IMG/VR virus record: IMGVR_UViG_3300023500_000096
Span: 1-43,796 of that record
Strand: one strand, 5' to 3'
DNA: 43,796 bases
DNA from: a virus
Under the pieces are notes generated by a model that saw only the letters and a program-made list of their open reading frames with translations, was not told the DNA's origin and searched no databases. Shown piece after piece: positions 6,057-13,078 of the stretch (the stretch's first letter is position 1; the number at the start of each line of letters is the position of its first letter). The translations under genes and the position numbers were made by a program.

Positions 6057-7235
6057 ATGCAAGGTTACTCAGTATCACGCAAAAAGTACAAGCACCAGAA
6101 CGGCACGCTAGCTGAAACGCAGAAGCACTACTGCTTCTTCCGCGACCACACAGGCACGCAGCGCTCCTTCGCAATCGGTCCCCAGTATATCGCCCACAAG
6201 TTCGGGCAGAACATTGTCTACCTAGTCGAGTCTGTCCGCTGGAACGAGACCCCTCCGATTCACACGGATGCTTGGCTACGCAGTCTGCCTACTCCGATCC
6301 TAAAGCGCCTAGATACCCTAGGTCTGTTAGAGACCGCAGCGATCTCAGCGGACTCTCTATTCGTACAAGCTGACGAGTATCGTGAGCACCTACTCTCCCA
6401 CGGTCGTGAGAAGCAGAACTGCATACGAGACATGGGGCGCCTACGAGACGCCTTTGATGCTATGGGTGTCAAGTACATTAGGAGTATGACTCCGCAGGTA
6501 CTCTCTGGGTGGCATAAGTCTATCGCAGACGAGTTAGTCGGGGGAGTCAAGCGAAGCCCCAACACGATCATCAAGTACCTAAGTGTCATGCGAGGCTTCC
6601 TTAGGTGGGTCGAGCCCTCTGGACCTACTTTTACCTTTGTGCCCACAGAGCATCGCACGGCTGCTGAGCCTAGGCGTGCTATTACTCTACTAGAACTCTC
6701 GCATCTCATAGCGTATCTAAGCACTCCTAAAGCTCCTAGTCTCTTTACGTTCCCAGCGTCCTCTAGGTCCCTGCTGTATCGCCTAGCGGCCTCTACAGGT
6801 CTGAGGGTCAAAGAGATCACTAGTCTAACGCGGTCTTCTATGGACTCTAAGGACTCTAGCTTGTTCCTGACGGGTGCACAGACTAAGAATGGTAAGGACT
6901 TCAAGATTTACCTGTCCCGCAGGATGTTCAAAGACCTAGAGAGACTTCCTGAGAACCGTGATGGAACGCTGTTTGGCATCAAGACGACCTACCGGGCTGC
7001 TGATGCTCTCAGGATGGACATGAAGGCTATTGGGGCTGACATGGTTGGTGCGCCCGTGGTGTTTCACTCGTTCCGCTACACGTTCATCTCGAATCTGAAC
7101 AATTCTGACCTGCCTGAGGCTGTGCGTATGAAGATTGCTAGGCACGCTAAGCTGTCTATGAACCTACACTACTCCGACTTCGGGCGTGATGTAATGAAGG
7201 CGTCCTGGAAGGCTTTGGAAGAGGTGGGGGTCTAG
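6057..7235 (+). CDS. int: Tyrosine recombinase / integrase
   Basis: A 392-residue protein from the ATG at 6057, which has AAAGGA just upstream; the frame is open from 5988 but that part overlaps the previous gene. The C-terminal catalytic domain has the tyrosine-recombinase set: Arg250 in TGLRVKEI, Lys277 in QTKNGK, His337 and Arg340 in HSFR, His363 in ARHAKLS, and Tyr372 in HYSDF. Residues about 100-200 look like a core-binding SAM-like domain (RDMGRLRDAFDAMG through FLRWVEP). All catalytic residues are present, so the enzyme may be active. Integrases just ahead of the RNA polymerase gene are known from marine T7-like podophages. No attachment site matching a tRNA end was identified. Confidence 0.92.
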   Translation: MQGYSVSRKKYKHQNGTLAETQKHYCFFRDHTGTQRSFAIGPQYIAHKFGQNIVYLVESVRWNETPPIHTDAWLRSLPTPILKRLDTLGLLETAAISADSLFVQADEYREHLLSHGREKQNCIRDMGRLRDAFDAMGVKYIRSMTPQVLSGWHKSIADELVGGVKRSPNTIIKYLSVMRGFLRWVEPSGPTFTFVPTEHRTAAEPRRAITLLELSHLIAYLSTPKAPSLFTFPASSRSLLYRLAASTGLRVKEITSLTRSSMDSKDSSLFLTGAQTKNGKDFKIYLSRRMFKDLERLPENRDGTLFGIKTTYRAADALRMDMKAIGADMVGAPVVFHSFRYTFISNLNNSDLPEAVRMKIARHAKLSMNLHYSDFGRDVMKASWKALEEVGV

Positions 7236-7236
7236 C

Positions 7237-7377
7237 ATGTTTGCTGTGTGTAATGAATGCAAGTATTGCGGAGTGGGGGCATCTGATAATGATGATTTGG
7301 CTCCAGATGATCTACCTAGACACTGCGTAGAAGTGAACAAGTACGGAGTCTGTCATGAATTTACGAGGAACTCCTAG
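7237..7377 (+). CDS. Small Cys-rich zinc-finger-like protein
   Basis: A 46-residue protein that starts two bases after the integrase stop and overlaps the polymerase GTG by one base. It contains NECKYCGVG, RHCVE and GVCHEF, five Cys plus two His, which suggests one zinc site. The CKYC core resembles the N terminus of the protein at 5690. The tight packing between two clear genes supports it being real. Confidence 0.5.
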   Translation: MFAVCNECKYCGVGASDNDDLAPDDLPRHCVEVNKYGVCHEFTRNS

Positions 7378-9872
7378 TGAGAGAAGCTGAACTAGAGAAG
7401 CTCATGCATGACATGGGCGTAGAGCGTCAGCGTATGCAGGTGGAGAGTAACAGACGTAACCAGCGGGAGAGTCTGGATGCATCTGGTCGATACCTACTGC
7501 GTGAGGCTGTGTCTCGGATGGAGGAGTGGATCGACGATTGGCGCGGGATCTACTCTGGACAGATGAACGCAGGACGGCCCACTGTAGGCGGGGCGGCTGT
7601 AGCGATCCTAGAGGACTTAGAGACTCCTGTGATCGCTTTCATCGCCTGTCAGGCTGTGCTCAACGGAGTCTCACAATCCCGCAGCAGGCAGTCCCTAGCC
7701 TTCGCTATAGGTAAGCGTCTGGAGGAGGAGATCTGCTACCAGATGTTCGCAGAGAGCGATCCAGGTATGTTCGCTGCGATTATCCGTACCCGCACCACCC
7801 GCCACGGACGTCAGAGTTTCCAGAAGAAGCTCAAGGACTGGGCGGATAGGTGCGAGGCTGATAGGGTCGTTTGGGACTTCAAGGCCCGGCTTACTGTGGG
7901 GATCCTCTTGCTGGAGGGTGTCGTGATGCGCACTGGACTGGTGACGGCCACCAAGAAGCGGTACAACAAGCGAGATAAGATATTCATTGACCCGACTGAC
8001 GAGACTATTGAGTGGCTTGAGAAGTCTAACGAGGCCCATGAGGTGCTGTTCCCGTACTACCTCCCCACGTTCATCCCTCCCAATCCCTGGAGAGGTCTAC
8101 AAGGAGGTGGGTACTTCACTAACGAGATCCTTAGGACTCCTCTGGTGCGCCTCAAGTGGAGTAGTGGGGTGTCTGTCAGTGACCTTGAGAGCTACGACTG
8201 GTCCCGGATCGCTGAGGCCACTACGACTCTCCAGAACACTCCGTGGGTCATAAATGATGCTGTGTACGAGACGCTGATCGAGTGCTATTCTAACTCTATC
8301 CCCGTCCCAGGTCTCCCCAGGTTCGAGGACAGGGAGACCCCCAGTAAGCCTGAGACCTTCAAATCCGAGGAGGACGAGGTGGAATACAAAATCGCTTGCG
8401 GGCGTGTTCACGCTAAGAACAAGGCAGACCGTAACGGGCGGTTGCAGATGGCGAGGATGAAGTATGTCGCAGAGAGATACAGGGGTAAGCGGTTCTTCTA
8501 CCCGACTTCTACGGACTCTAGGGGGCGCTACTACCCTATCCCGATGTCGAGTGATCTCCACCCCCAGGGACCTAAGCACTCCCGCAGCCTTCTGAACTTC
8601 GCGGACGCTAAGCCTATCGAGAATCAGGAGCAGTTAGACTGCCTCAAGATCCACGGAGCCAACTGCTGGGGGGAGGACAAGGTAGATCTAGAGTCCCGAC
8701 TTACTTGGGTAGAGGACAACGAGGAGATGATCCTAGGAGTCTTCAATGACCCCCTGTACAACAAGTCCTGGATCGACGCGGACAATCCCGTAGCGTTCCT
8801 TTCGTTCTGTATGGACTGGGGAGCCTTTAGCGAGGGGGGGTGGGGGACCTTATCAGGGACCCCTGTGGTGTCTGATGGTACGAACAACGGACTACAGATT
8901 TACAGCCTGATGCTCAGGGATCCTATTGGGGGTAAGGCGACGAACTGTATTCCGTCTGACGTACCGCAGGACATCTACAGGGATGTTGCTGACATAGCTA
9001 CGGAGTCCCTAAAGCTATGCCTAGACTCTACGGAGATCGTTCGATATAGGTCTGGTAAGCGCGCCGTTACGTTCAAGGTGTCGGACCTAGCCGCGAAGTG
9101 GCTTCTGTTTACTGGTGGCTCTATCCCTAGGACAGCTACCAAGCGCCCTGTTATGACCCTACCCTATGGCCTACGTCTACACTCGGCTCTGAAGTACGTC
9201 GCAGCTTGGTACAGGGAGCACAAGGAGGCCGGTAACGAGAGTCCTTGGGGAGACTCGGACGCCTACCTGCCGTGTACTTGGCTGGGGGCGGTCATCTGGG
9301 ACGCTATCGAGAAGACAGTCAAGCCGGCTAGAGAGGCTATGGGGTGGCTTATGCGCACGGCTAATCTGTTCTCAGATGCGGGGCTACCTATCCGCTGGAC
9401 CTCTCCTAGTGGGTTCACAGTGATCCAGAACTACCCGAACTATGCCAGCCAGCGTATCCGCACCCAGCTTGACGAGACCCTACGCACCGGACCCTCTAGG
9501 GTAGGTATCCGTATCCGTGGTATCGACCCAGGTAGTATGAACAAGGAGAGGATGCGAGATGCCTTCGCCCCTAACTTTATACACTCTCTGGACGCCGCCT
9601 GTACTACGCTGACTATCGAGAAGGCTAGGGCTGCTGGTATCACATCGTTCGCTATGATTCACGATAGCTACGGTACAGTCGCAGCGGACGCCCCTCTGCT
9701 ACAGAGGCTTACTAGGGAGGCGTATGCCGAGGTGTTCTCTGGGAATCTTCTGGAATCCCTTAGAATTGAATTGCAGGATCAGCTACCCTCTGGCATTGTG
9801 ATCCCAGCACCACCAGAACAGGGAGACCTGGATCCTAGTGTGATCCTAGACTCCAATTACTTCTTCAACTAA
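7377..9872 (+). CDS. T7-type single-subunit DNA-dependent RNA polymerase
   Basis: An 831-residue protein (T7 gp1 has 883). Recognisable blocks: DSRGRYYP near residue 380 (T7 DWRGRVY), motif A VVSDGTNNGLQIYSLMLRD with catalytic Asp500, motif B TKRPVMTLPYG with Lys589, Arg590, Tyr597 and Gly598, and motif C AMIHDSYGT with catalytic Asp763. The chain ends in aromatic residues (NYFFN), as T7 polymerase ends in FAFA. It starts with GTG, overlapping the small gene before it. It would transcribe replication and late genes from phage-specific promoters; candidate shared elements lie near 36.2, 38.2 and 40.45 kb. Confidence 0.97.
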   Translation: MREAELEKLMHDMGVERQRMQVESNRRNQRESLDASGRYLLREAVSRMEEWIDDWRGIYSGQMNAGRPTVGGAAVAILEDLETPVIAFIACQAVLNGVSQSRSRQSLAFAIGKRLEEEICYQMFAESDPGMFAAIIRTRTTRHGRQSFQKKLKDWADRCEADRVVWDFKARLTVGILLLEGVVMRTGLVTATKKRYNKRDKIFIDPTDETIEWLEKSNEAHEVLFPYYLPTFIPPNPWRGLQGGGYFTNEILRTPLVRLKWSSGVSVSDLESYDWSRIAEATTTLQNTPWVINDAVYETLIECYSNSIPVPGLPRFEDRETPSKPETFKSEEDEVEYKIACGRVHAKNKADRNGRLQMARMKYVAERYRGKRFFYPTSTDSRGRYYPIPMSSDLHPQGPKHSRSLLNFADAKPIENQEQLDCLKIHGANCWGEDKVDLESRLTWVEDNEEMILGVFNDPLYNKSWIDADNPVAFLSFCMDWGAFSEGGWGTLSGTPVVSDGTNNGLQIYSLMLRDPIGGKATNCIPSDVPQDIYRDVADIATESLKLCLDSTEIVRYRSGKRAVTFKVSDLAAKWLLFTGGSIPRTATKRPVMTLPYGLRLHSALKYVAAWYREHKEAGNESPWGDSDAYLPCTWLGAVIWDAIEKTVKPAREAMGWLMRTANLFSDAGLPIRWTSPSGFTVIQNYPNYASQRIRTQLDETLRTGPSRVGIRIRGIDPGSMNKERMRDAFAPNFIHSLDAACTTLTIEKARAAGITSFAMIHDSYGTVAADAPLLQRLTREAYAEVFSGNLLESLRIELQDQLPSGIVIPAPPEQGDLDPSVILDSNYFFN

Positions 9873-9894
9873 GACCCCTAACAGCACCAACAAA

Positions 9895-10548
9895 ATGAAA
9901 TACGACCTAGCAGAAGGCATCAGCCTTATCACCATGTCCCTGAACTTCTCCTACACAAGCCTCGATAAGCCTGATTATGCACGCGGGACCCAATACGAGA
10001 AGAATGACGATGAGGGGATCTACTACGTATCTGCGCTCCTCGACCCCACTGAGACTACCTCGACCTTCCGTGTCAACGGCGAGACTCAGACGGGCGGCCA
10101 GAGGGCACTCATCGAATTCCTAGAGCTTCTCAGTATCGAAACCTTCGAGCATCTTACTTCTGAAATGACTGAGGCGAAGCGTAAGCAGTACCACGCTACT
10201 ATCTGCACAAACGAGGGGACTACTGAGCGTACTGCGGGTATGCATGTCTCCAAGTTCACTATGCGTGAGACGACTAAGAAGGGTAAGCGCGTACGTCCTC
10301 TGCTTGTCGACGCCACAGGGGCTCCCTGTAAGCACCCGGACGGTATCATACGCCGTGGTAAGTGTGACCTCTTCCTAGCTCCCGTCCTCATCAACAAAGA
10401 CTCTAACGTCATCCGGTATCTCAAAGGCGTACAGATCCTAGAGGTCGGGGCGTCTACTCAGGCTGGAGAGGGCTTTGGAGTCGAAGAGGGTTACCAAGCG
10501 TCTACTGGAGCTAGCTTTGTGGACGAGACCGCTGGGATGGGGCTGTAG
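9895..10548 (+). CDS. Single-stranded DNA-binding protein, T7 gp2.5-like
   Basis: A 217-residue protein in the T7 position between RNA polymerase and the nuclease. The N-terminal SLDKPDYARGTQY resembles the KPDY segment of gp2.5. The region RPLLVDATGAP through GKCDLFLAPVLIN and VQILEVGA matches the order of the last beta strands of the gp2.5 OB fold. The usual very acidic C-terminal tail ending in Phe is missing: the chain ends SFVDETAGMGL, preceded by a GEGFGVEEG segment. That tail normally contacts polymerase and helicase, so partner contacts may differ here. No ribosome site is obvious before the ATG; an internal Met14 is an alternative start. Confidence 0.75.
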   Translation: MKYDLAEGISLITMSLNFSYTSLDKPDYARGTQYEKNDDEGIYYVSALLDPTETTSTFRVNGETQTGGQRALIEFLELLSIETFEHLTSEMTEAKRKQYHATICTNEGTTERTAGMHVSKFTMRETTKKGKRVRPLLVDATGAPCKHPDGIIRRGKCDLFLAPVLINKDSNVIRYLKGVQILEVGASTQAGEGFGVEEGYQASTGASFVDETAGMGL

Positions 10549-10550
10549 GT

Positions 10551-10808
10551 ATGGCTAAGAAATCTAAGGTACCTCAGAAACCCGCCGCACCCACCCCGTC
10601 TCCTCATCCCGATACGATCCTACTGGACATCCTACAGTCCGTACTGGACCGTAAGCACTACACGGGCAAGGTGTGGATCGGGCACTCTAAGTCTAACAAG
10701 GGCCTTCTGATCGGGGAGACTCTGCATGACTTCCCACAGTTCGGGAGTATCCGAGAGGCTATTAGAGACTTTGGCGATACTCATGGTATCGGAGATCAAG
10801 ATAGCTAA
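10551..10808 (+). CDS. Small uncharacterised protein in replication block
   Basis: An 85-residue protein beginning two bases after the SSB stop. The N terminus is basic and Pro-rich (MAKKSKVPQKPAAPTP), likely disordered, followed by a predicted alpha/beta region (DTILLDILQSVLDRK, VWIGHSKSNKGLLIGETL). No family is recognised. The 3' end overlaps the likely start of the nuclease by 26 bases. Confidence 0.65.
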   Translation: MAKKSKVPQKPAAPTPSPHPDTILLDILQSVLDRKHYTGKVWIGHSKSNKGLLIGETLHDFPQFGSIREAIRDFGDTHGIGDQDS

Positions 10809-11166
10809 GTCCTCCGTCTCTCCCACCCAACGAGCCACTAAGATCCTCCGCGACCTTGGGCACACTTACCAGATCGTAGAGACCTGGAACTACTTCGCCA
10901 AGAAGCGGCAGGATCTTTGGGGCATTGGGGACATACTGGTAATGGACGGGCTCCCGGGCTCGTTTCTAATCCAGGTGTCCTCGGCGTCTGGGCATAGCGC
11001 GCGAGTCAAGAAGGCTCTTGCTGAACCTCGGCTACTGGAGTGGCTTGAGGCGGGCAACCGCTTCTCCGTATGGACCTTCGGGCTCAGGGGGAAGGCGGGG
11101 GCTCGTAAGAAGTGGGAGCTAAGAGAGACCGTAATGACTGTGAAGGACTTTAGAGATGAAAAATAG
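10783..11166 (+). CDS. PD-(D/E)XK / VRR-NUC-like nuclease (probable junction endonuclease)
   Basis: A 127-residue protein from the ATG at 10783; the frame is open to 10726. The segment ETWNYFAKKRQDLWGIGDILVM followed by FLIQVSSASGHSARVKKA fits a widespread phage nuclease family: Asp in GIGD, then a beta strand with QV, then Ser/His/Arg-Lys. LLEWLEAGNRFSVWTF is typical of its end. It takes the place of T7 endonuclease I (gp3), between the SSB and the primase-helicase, so a role in resolving branched DNA or degrading host DNA is inferred. Catalysis is not proven: Gln replaces the usual second acidic residue, as in other members of this group. Confidence 0.6.
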   Translation: MVSEIKIAKSSVSPTQRATKILRDLGHTYQIVETWNYFAKKRQDLWGIGDILVMDGLPGSFLIQVSSASGHSARVKKALAEPRLLEWLEAGNRFSVWTFGLRGKAGARKKWELRETVMTVKDFRDEK

Positions 11167-11257
11167 AGAACAGGATATGTGGGAAGGTTGGAGATTTACA
11201 TGCGACGGCTGCCGCAAGGAGGTGTGCGCCAGTAAGATCAAGGAAGTCCTCCAATAG
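11156..11257 (+). CDS. Tiny Cys-containing peptide (33 aa)
   Basis: An ATG at 11156 overlaps the nuclease end by 11 bases and gives a 33-residue peptide (MKNREQDMWEGWRFTCDGCR, then KEVCASKIKEVLQ). The CDGC and VC Cys residues could bind metal. Its stop (11255-11257) overlaps the proposed ATA start of the primase-helicase. Ribosomes ending here could feed initiation on the next gene. Confidence 0.4.
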   Translation: MKNREQDMWEGWRFTCDGCRKEVCASKIKEVLQ

Positions 11258-12801
11258 CTAATCTGCCCTGCTCAGACTGTGGTTCCTCCGATGCCCTTCA
11301 CGCCTACGAGGACCACACTCACTGTTACTCCTGTGGTGCCCATACCTACGACGCACCCTCTACCACCACCAAGACCCCCCTACCTACCATGGCCTCCGAC
11401 CTCCGCAAGCTACTACCACAAGCCTTCAAGGACATTCCGAGCCGCCGTATCAGAGAGGATACTTGCAAGCTCTGGTCGTACATGGCGGAGGAGGACGAGC
11501 ATATAGCGTCCTACTGGGCTGACGGGAAGATCGTAGCTCAGAAGGTCCGTGGTAGGGACAAGGCGTTCTTCATCCTCGGTGACTTCAAGAAGGCCGGACT
11601 GTTCGGAGACAACATCTGGGCGCCCCATCCCAAGAAGAACGTAGTGGTCGTAGAGGGTGAGCTGGATGCTCTAGCTGTCAGCCAAGCCCAGGGCAATGAG
11701 TGGCCTGTAGTCTCTGTACCTAATGGAGCTAACGGAGCTGTTTCAGCCTTCAAGAAGAACCTAGAGTACCTAGAGGGCTTCAAGTCTGTCGTCATCATGT
11801 TCGACATGGACGAGCCGGGACAGAAGGCGGCCCGGGAGTGCGCAGAGATCCTACAGGTCGGTAAGGTCAGCATAGCCTCTCTGCCCCTCAAGGATGCTTG
11901 TGACATGCTGCGTGCTGGGAGGGAGCATGAGATCGTGAAGTCTATGTGGGCAGCTAAGCCTTTCATGCCTGACGGTCTCCTGACTGGAGAGGCTATCTGG
12001 GACGCTATGACCGCAGAGGACGACGAGGACACTATCCCTTACCCGTACGCGCAGCTCAACAACTGGACCGCTGGTGGTATGAGGACGGGAGCCTTGTACG
12101 TCTGGACCTCGGGTACAGGTATGGGCAAGTCAACCATCCTAGGAGAGATCGCGCTAGACCTCACTAGGCGTGATGTCAAGGTAGGCTACCTAGCTCTGGA
12201 GGAGACAGGTAAGCAGACAGGAGCGCGTATGCTCAGCATCATCCTCGGGCAGCCGCTACAACTTCTCAAAGGCAAGGAAAGGACGGAGCTGATCCTAGAG
12301 CACAGAGAGGACGTAAAGTCTTTCGAGGACCGTGTAGTCATCTACGATCACTTCGGGATGAAGAAGGACGAGAGCCTCATCAAGAAGGTACGGTTCATGG
12401 TCAAAGCTATGGACTGTAAGGTCATCATCCTGGACCACATATCTCTAGTCGTCTCGGCCATGGGAGATACTAACGAGAGGGTAGTGCTGGACAAGCTCAT
12501 GACGGACCTAAGGACTCTAGTGTCCGAGACGGGCTGCTGTATGCACGTTGTCTCACATCTCTCTAGGGGGAGTAAGCACGACGCGAGCCATGAGGAAGGG
12601 GGAGTCATCAAACTCGCAGACCTCCGAGGGTCTCATAGTATCGCGCAGCTCGCGGACGGAGTATTCGCGCTGCAAGGTGGGGAGGAGAACATGATAAAGC
12701 TGGTGGCGTTGAAGCAGAGGATCAACGGGAAGACTGGGAAGGTGTGTCAGCTTTCGTACAATCCGAACACTGGTAGACTGGCGGAAGTGGGGGTGTTCTA
12801 A
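11254..12801 (+). CDS. Primase-helicase, T7 gp4-like (non-canonical start; short form from ATG 11389)
   Basis: The conserved part runs from ATG 11389 (470 residues). In the same frame upstream lies a gp4-type zinc ribbon, CSDCGSSD and HTHCYSCG, with Cys at 6, 9, 24 and 27 if counted from 11254. The frame is open back to a TAA at 11233 and contains no ATG, GTG or TTG before the ribbon; the only plausible starts are ATA 11254 (AAGGAAG seven bases upstream, giving MANLPCSDCG) and CTG 11263. Full length is then about 515 residues (T7 gp4A 566). Further motifs in this numbering: TOPRIM Glu134 (VEGELDA) and Asp184/186 (FDMDEPG), Walker A GTGMGKST near 287-294, Walker B IILDHIS, and DLRGSHSIAQLADG. 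ATG 11389 would give a ribbon-less helicase like T7 gp4B. Confidence 0.9.
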   Translation: MANLPCSDCGSSDALHAYEDHTHCYSCGAHTYDAPSTTTKTPLPTMASDLRKLLPQAFKDIPSRRIREDTCKLWSYMAEEDEHIASYWADGKIVAQKVRGRDKAFFILGDFKKAGLFGDNIWAPHPKKNVVVVEGELDALAVSQAQGNEWPVVSVPNGANGAVSAFKKNLEYLEGFKSVVIMFDMDEPGQKAARECAEILQVGKVSIASLPLKDACDMLRAGREHEIVKSMWAAKPFMPDGLLTGEAIWDAMTAEDDEDTIPYPYAQLNNWTAGGMRTGALYVWTSGTGMGKSTILGEIALDLTRRDVKVGYLALEETGKQTGARMLSIILGQPLQLLKGKERTELILEHREDVKSFEDRVVIYDHFGMKKDESLIKKVRFMVKAMDCKVIILDHISLVVSAMGDTNERVVLDKLMTDLRTLVSETGCCMHVVSHLSRGSKHDASHEEGGVIKLADLRGSHSIAQLADGVFALQGGEENMIKLVALKQRINGKTGKVCQLSYNPNTGRLAEVGVF

Positions 12802-12860
12802 TGAAGATCATAATTTCTGGTGGGCGTGGTATCTGGGATGTGATTCACAATGAATCCTAA
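12801..12860 (+). CDS. Mini-ORF (19 aa), possible remnant of a SLOG/DUF2493-type protein
   Basis: A TAATG overlap with the primase-helicase stop opens a 19-residue frame, MKIIISGGRGIWDVIHNES. The opening KIIISGGRG resembles the nucleotide-binding start of DUF2493/DprA-like phage proteins, but the rest of such a domain is absent. It may be a truncated remnant or only a coupling leader. The next gene starts inside it at 12850. Confidence 0.25.
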   Translation: MKIIISGGRGIWDVIHNES

Positions 12861-13014
12861 GCCTGTAAAGAATTATAAGTATTCCAAGACCACGCGCCGC
12901 CCGTACACTGGTAGCAAGAAGGTGGATGCTAGTTGCAGAAGCCACGGAGGCTGTCCGTACTGTAAATCGGGCAGGGAGCATAAATATAAGATGAAGAAGG
13001 GAACCGAGGAATAA
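12850..13014 (+). CDS. Small basic zinc-finger-like phage protein
   Basis: A 54-residue, strongly basic protein. The core SCRSHGGCPYCKSGREHK has three Cys and two His and resembles short conserved proteins (CRNHGxCPWC type) found in the replication region of many phages, whose function is not established. It overlaps the mini-ORF before it. Confidence 0.5.
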   Translation: MNPKPVKNYKYSKTTRRPYTGSKKVDASCRSHGGCPYCKSGREHKYKMKKGTEE

Positions 13015-13015
13015 G

Positions 13016-13078
13016 ATGAATAGACGCAGGTTTCTTCGGGGCGCCCCGTTCTACATCAGCACAATCGGAGATCAGTAA
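13016..13078 (+). CDS. Leader mini-ORF (20 aa) coupled to DNA polymerase
   Basis: Reading frame MNRRRFLRGAPFYISTIGDQ, ending in TAATG so that its stop overlaps the DNA polymerase start. A coding role for the peptide itself is doubtful; the arrangement suggests translational coupling into the polymerase gene. A GGAG lies before the polymerase ATG inside this frame. Confidence 0.25.
   Translation: MNRRRFLRGAPFYISTIGDQ

Noticed and set aside
5558-7400. Integrase attachment site matching a tRNA 3' end
   Set aside because: No T-loop-like GGTTCGAATCC sequence or discriminator-CCA segment was found near the integrase. Without host sequence the site cannot be assigned.
11279-11506. Pro/Thr-rich frame overlapping the primase-helicase start
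   Set aside because: It is a shadow of the zinc-ribbon coding frame, which has clear family motifs.
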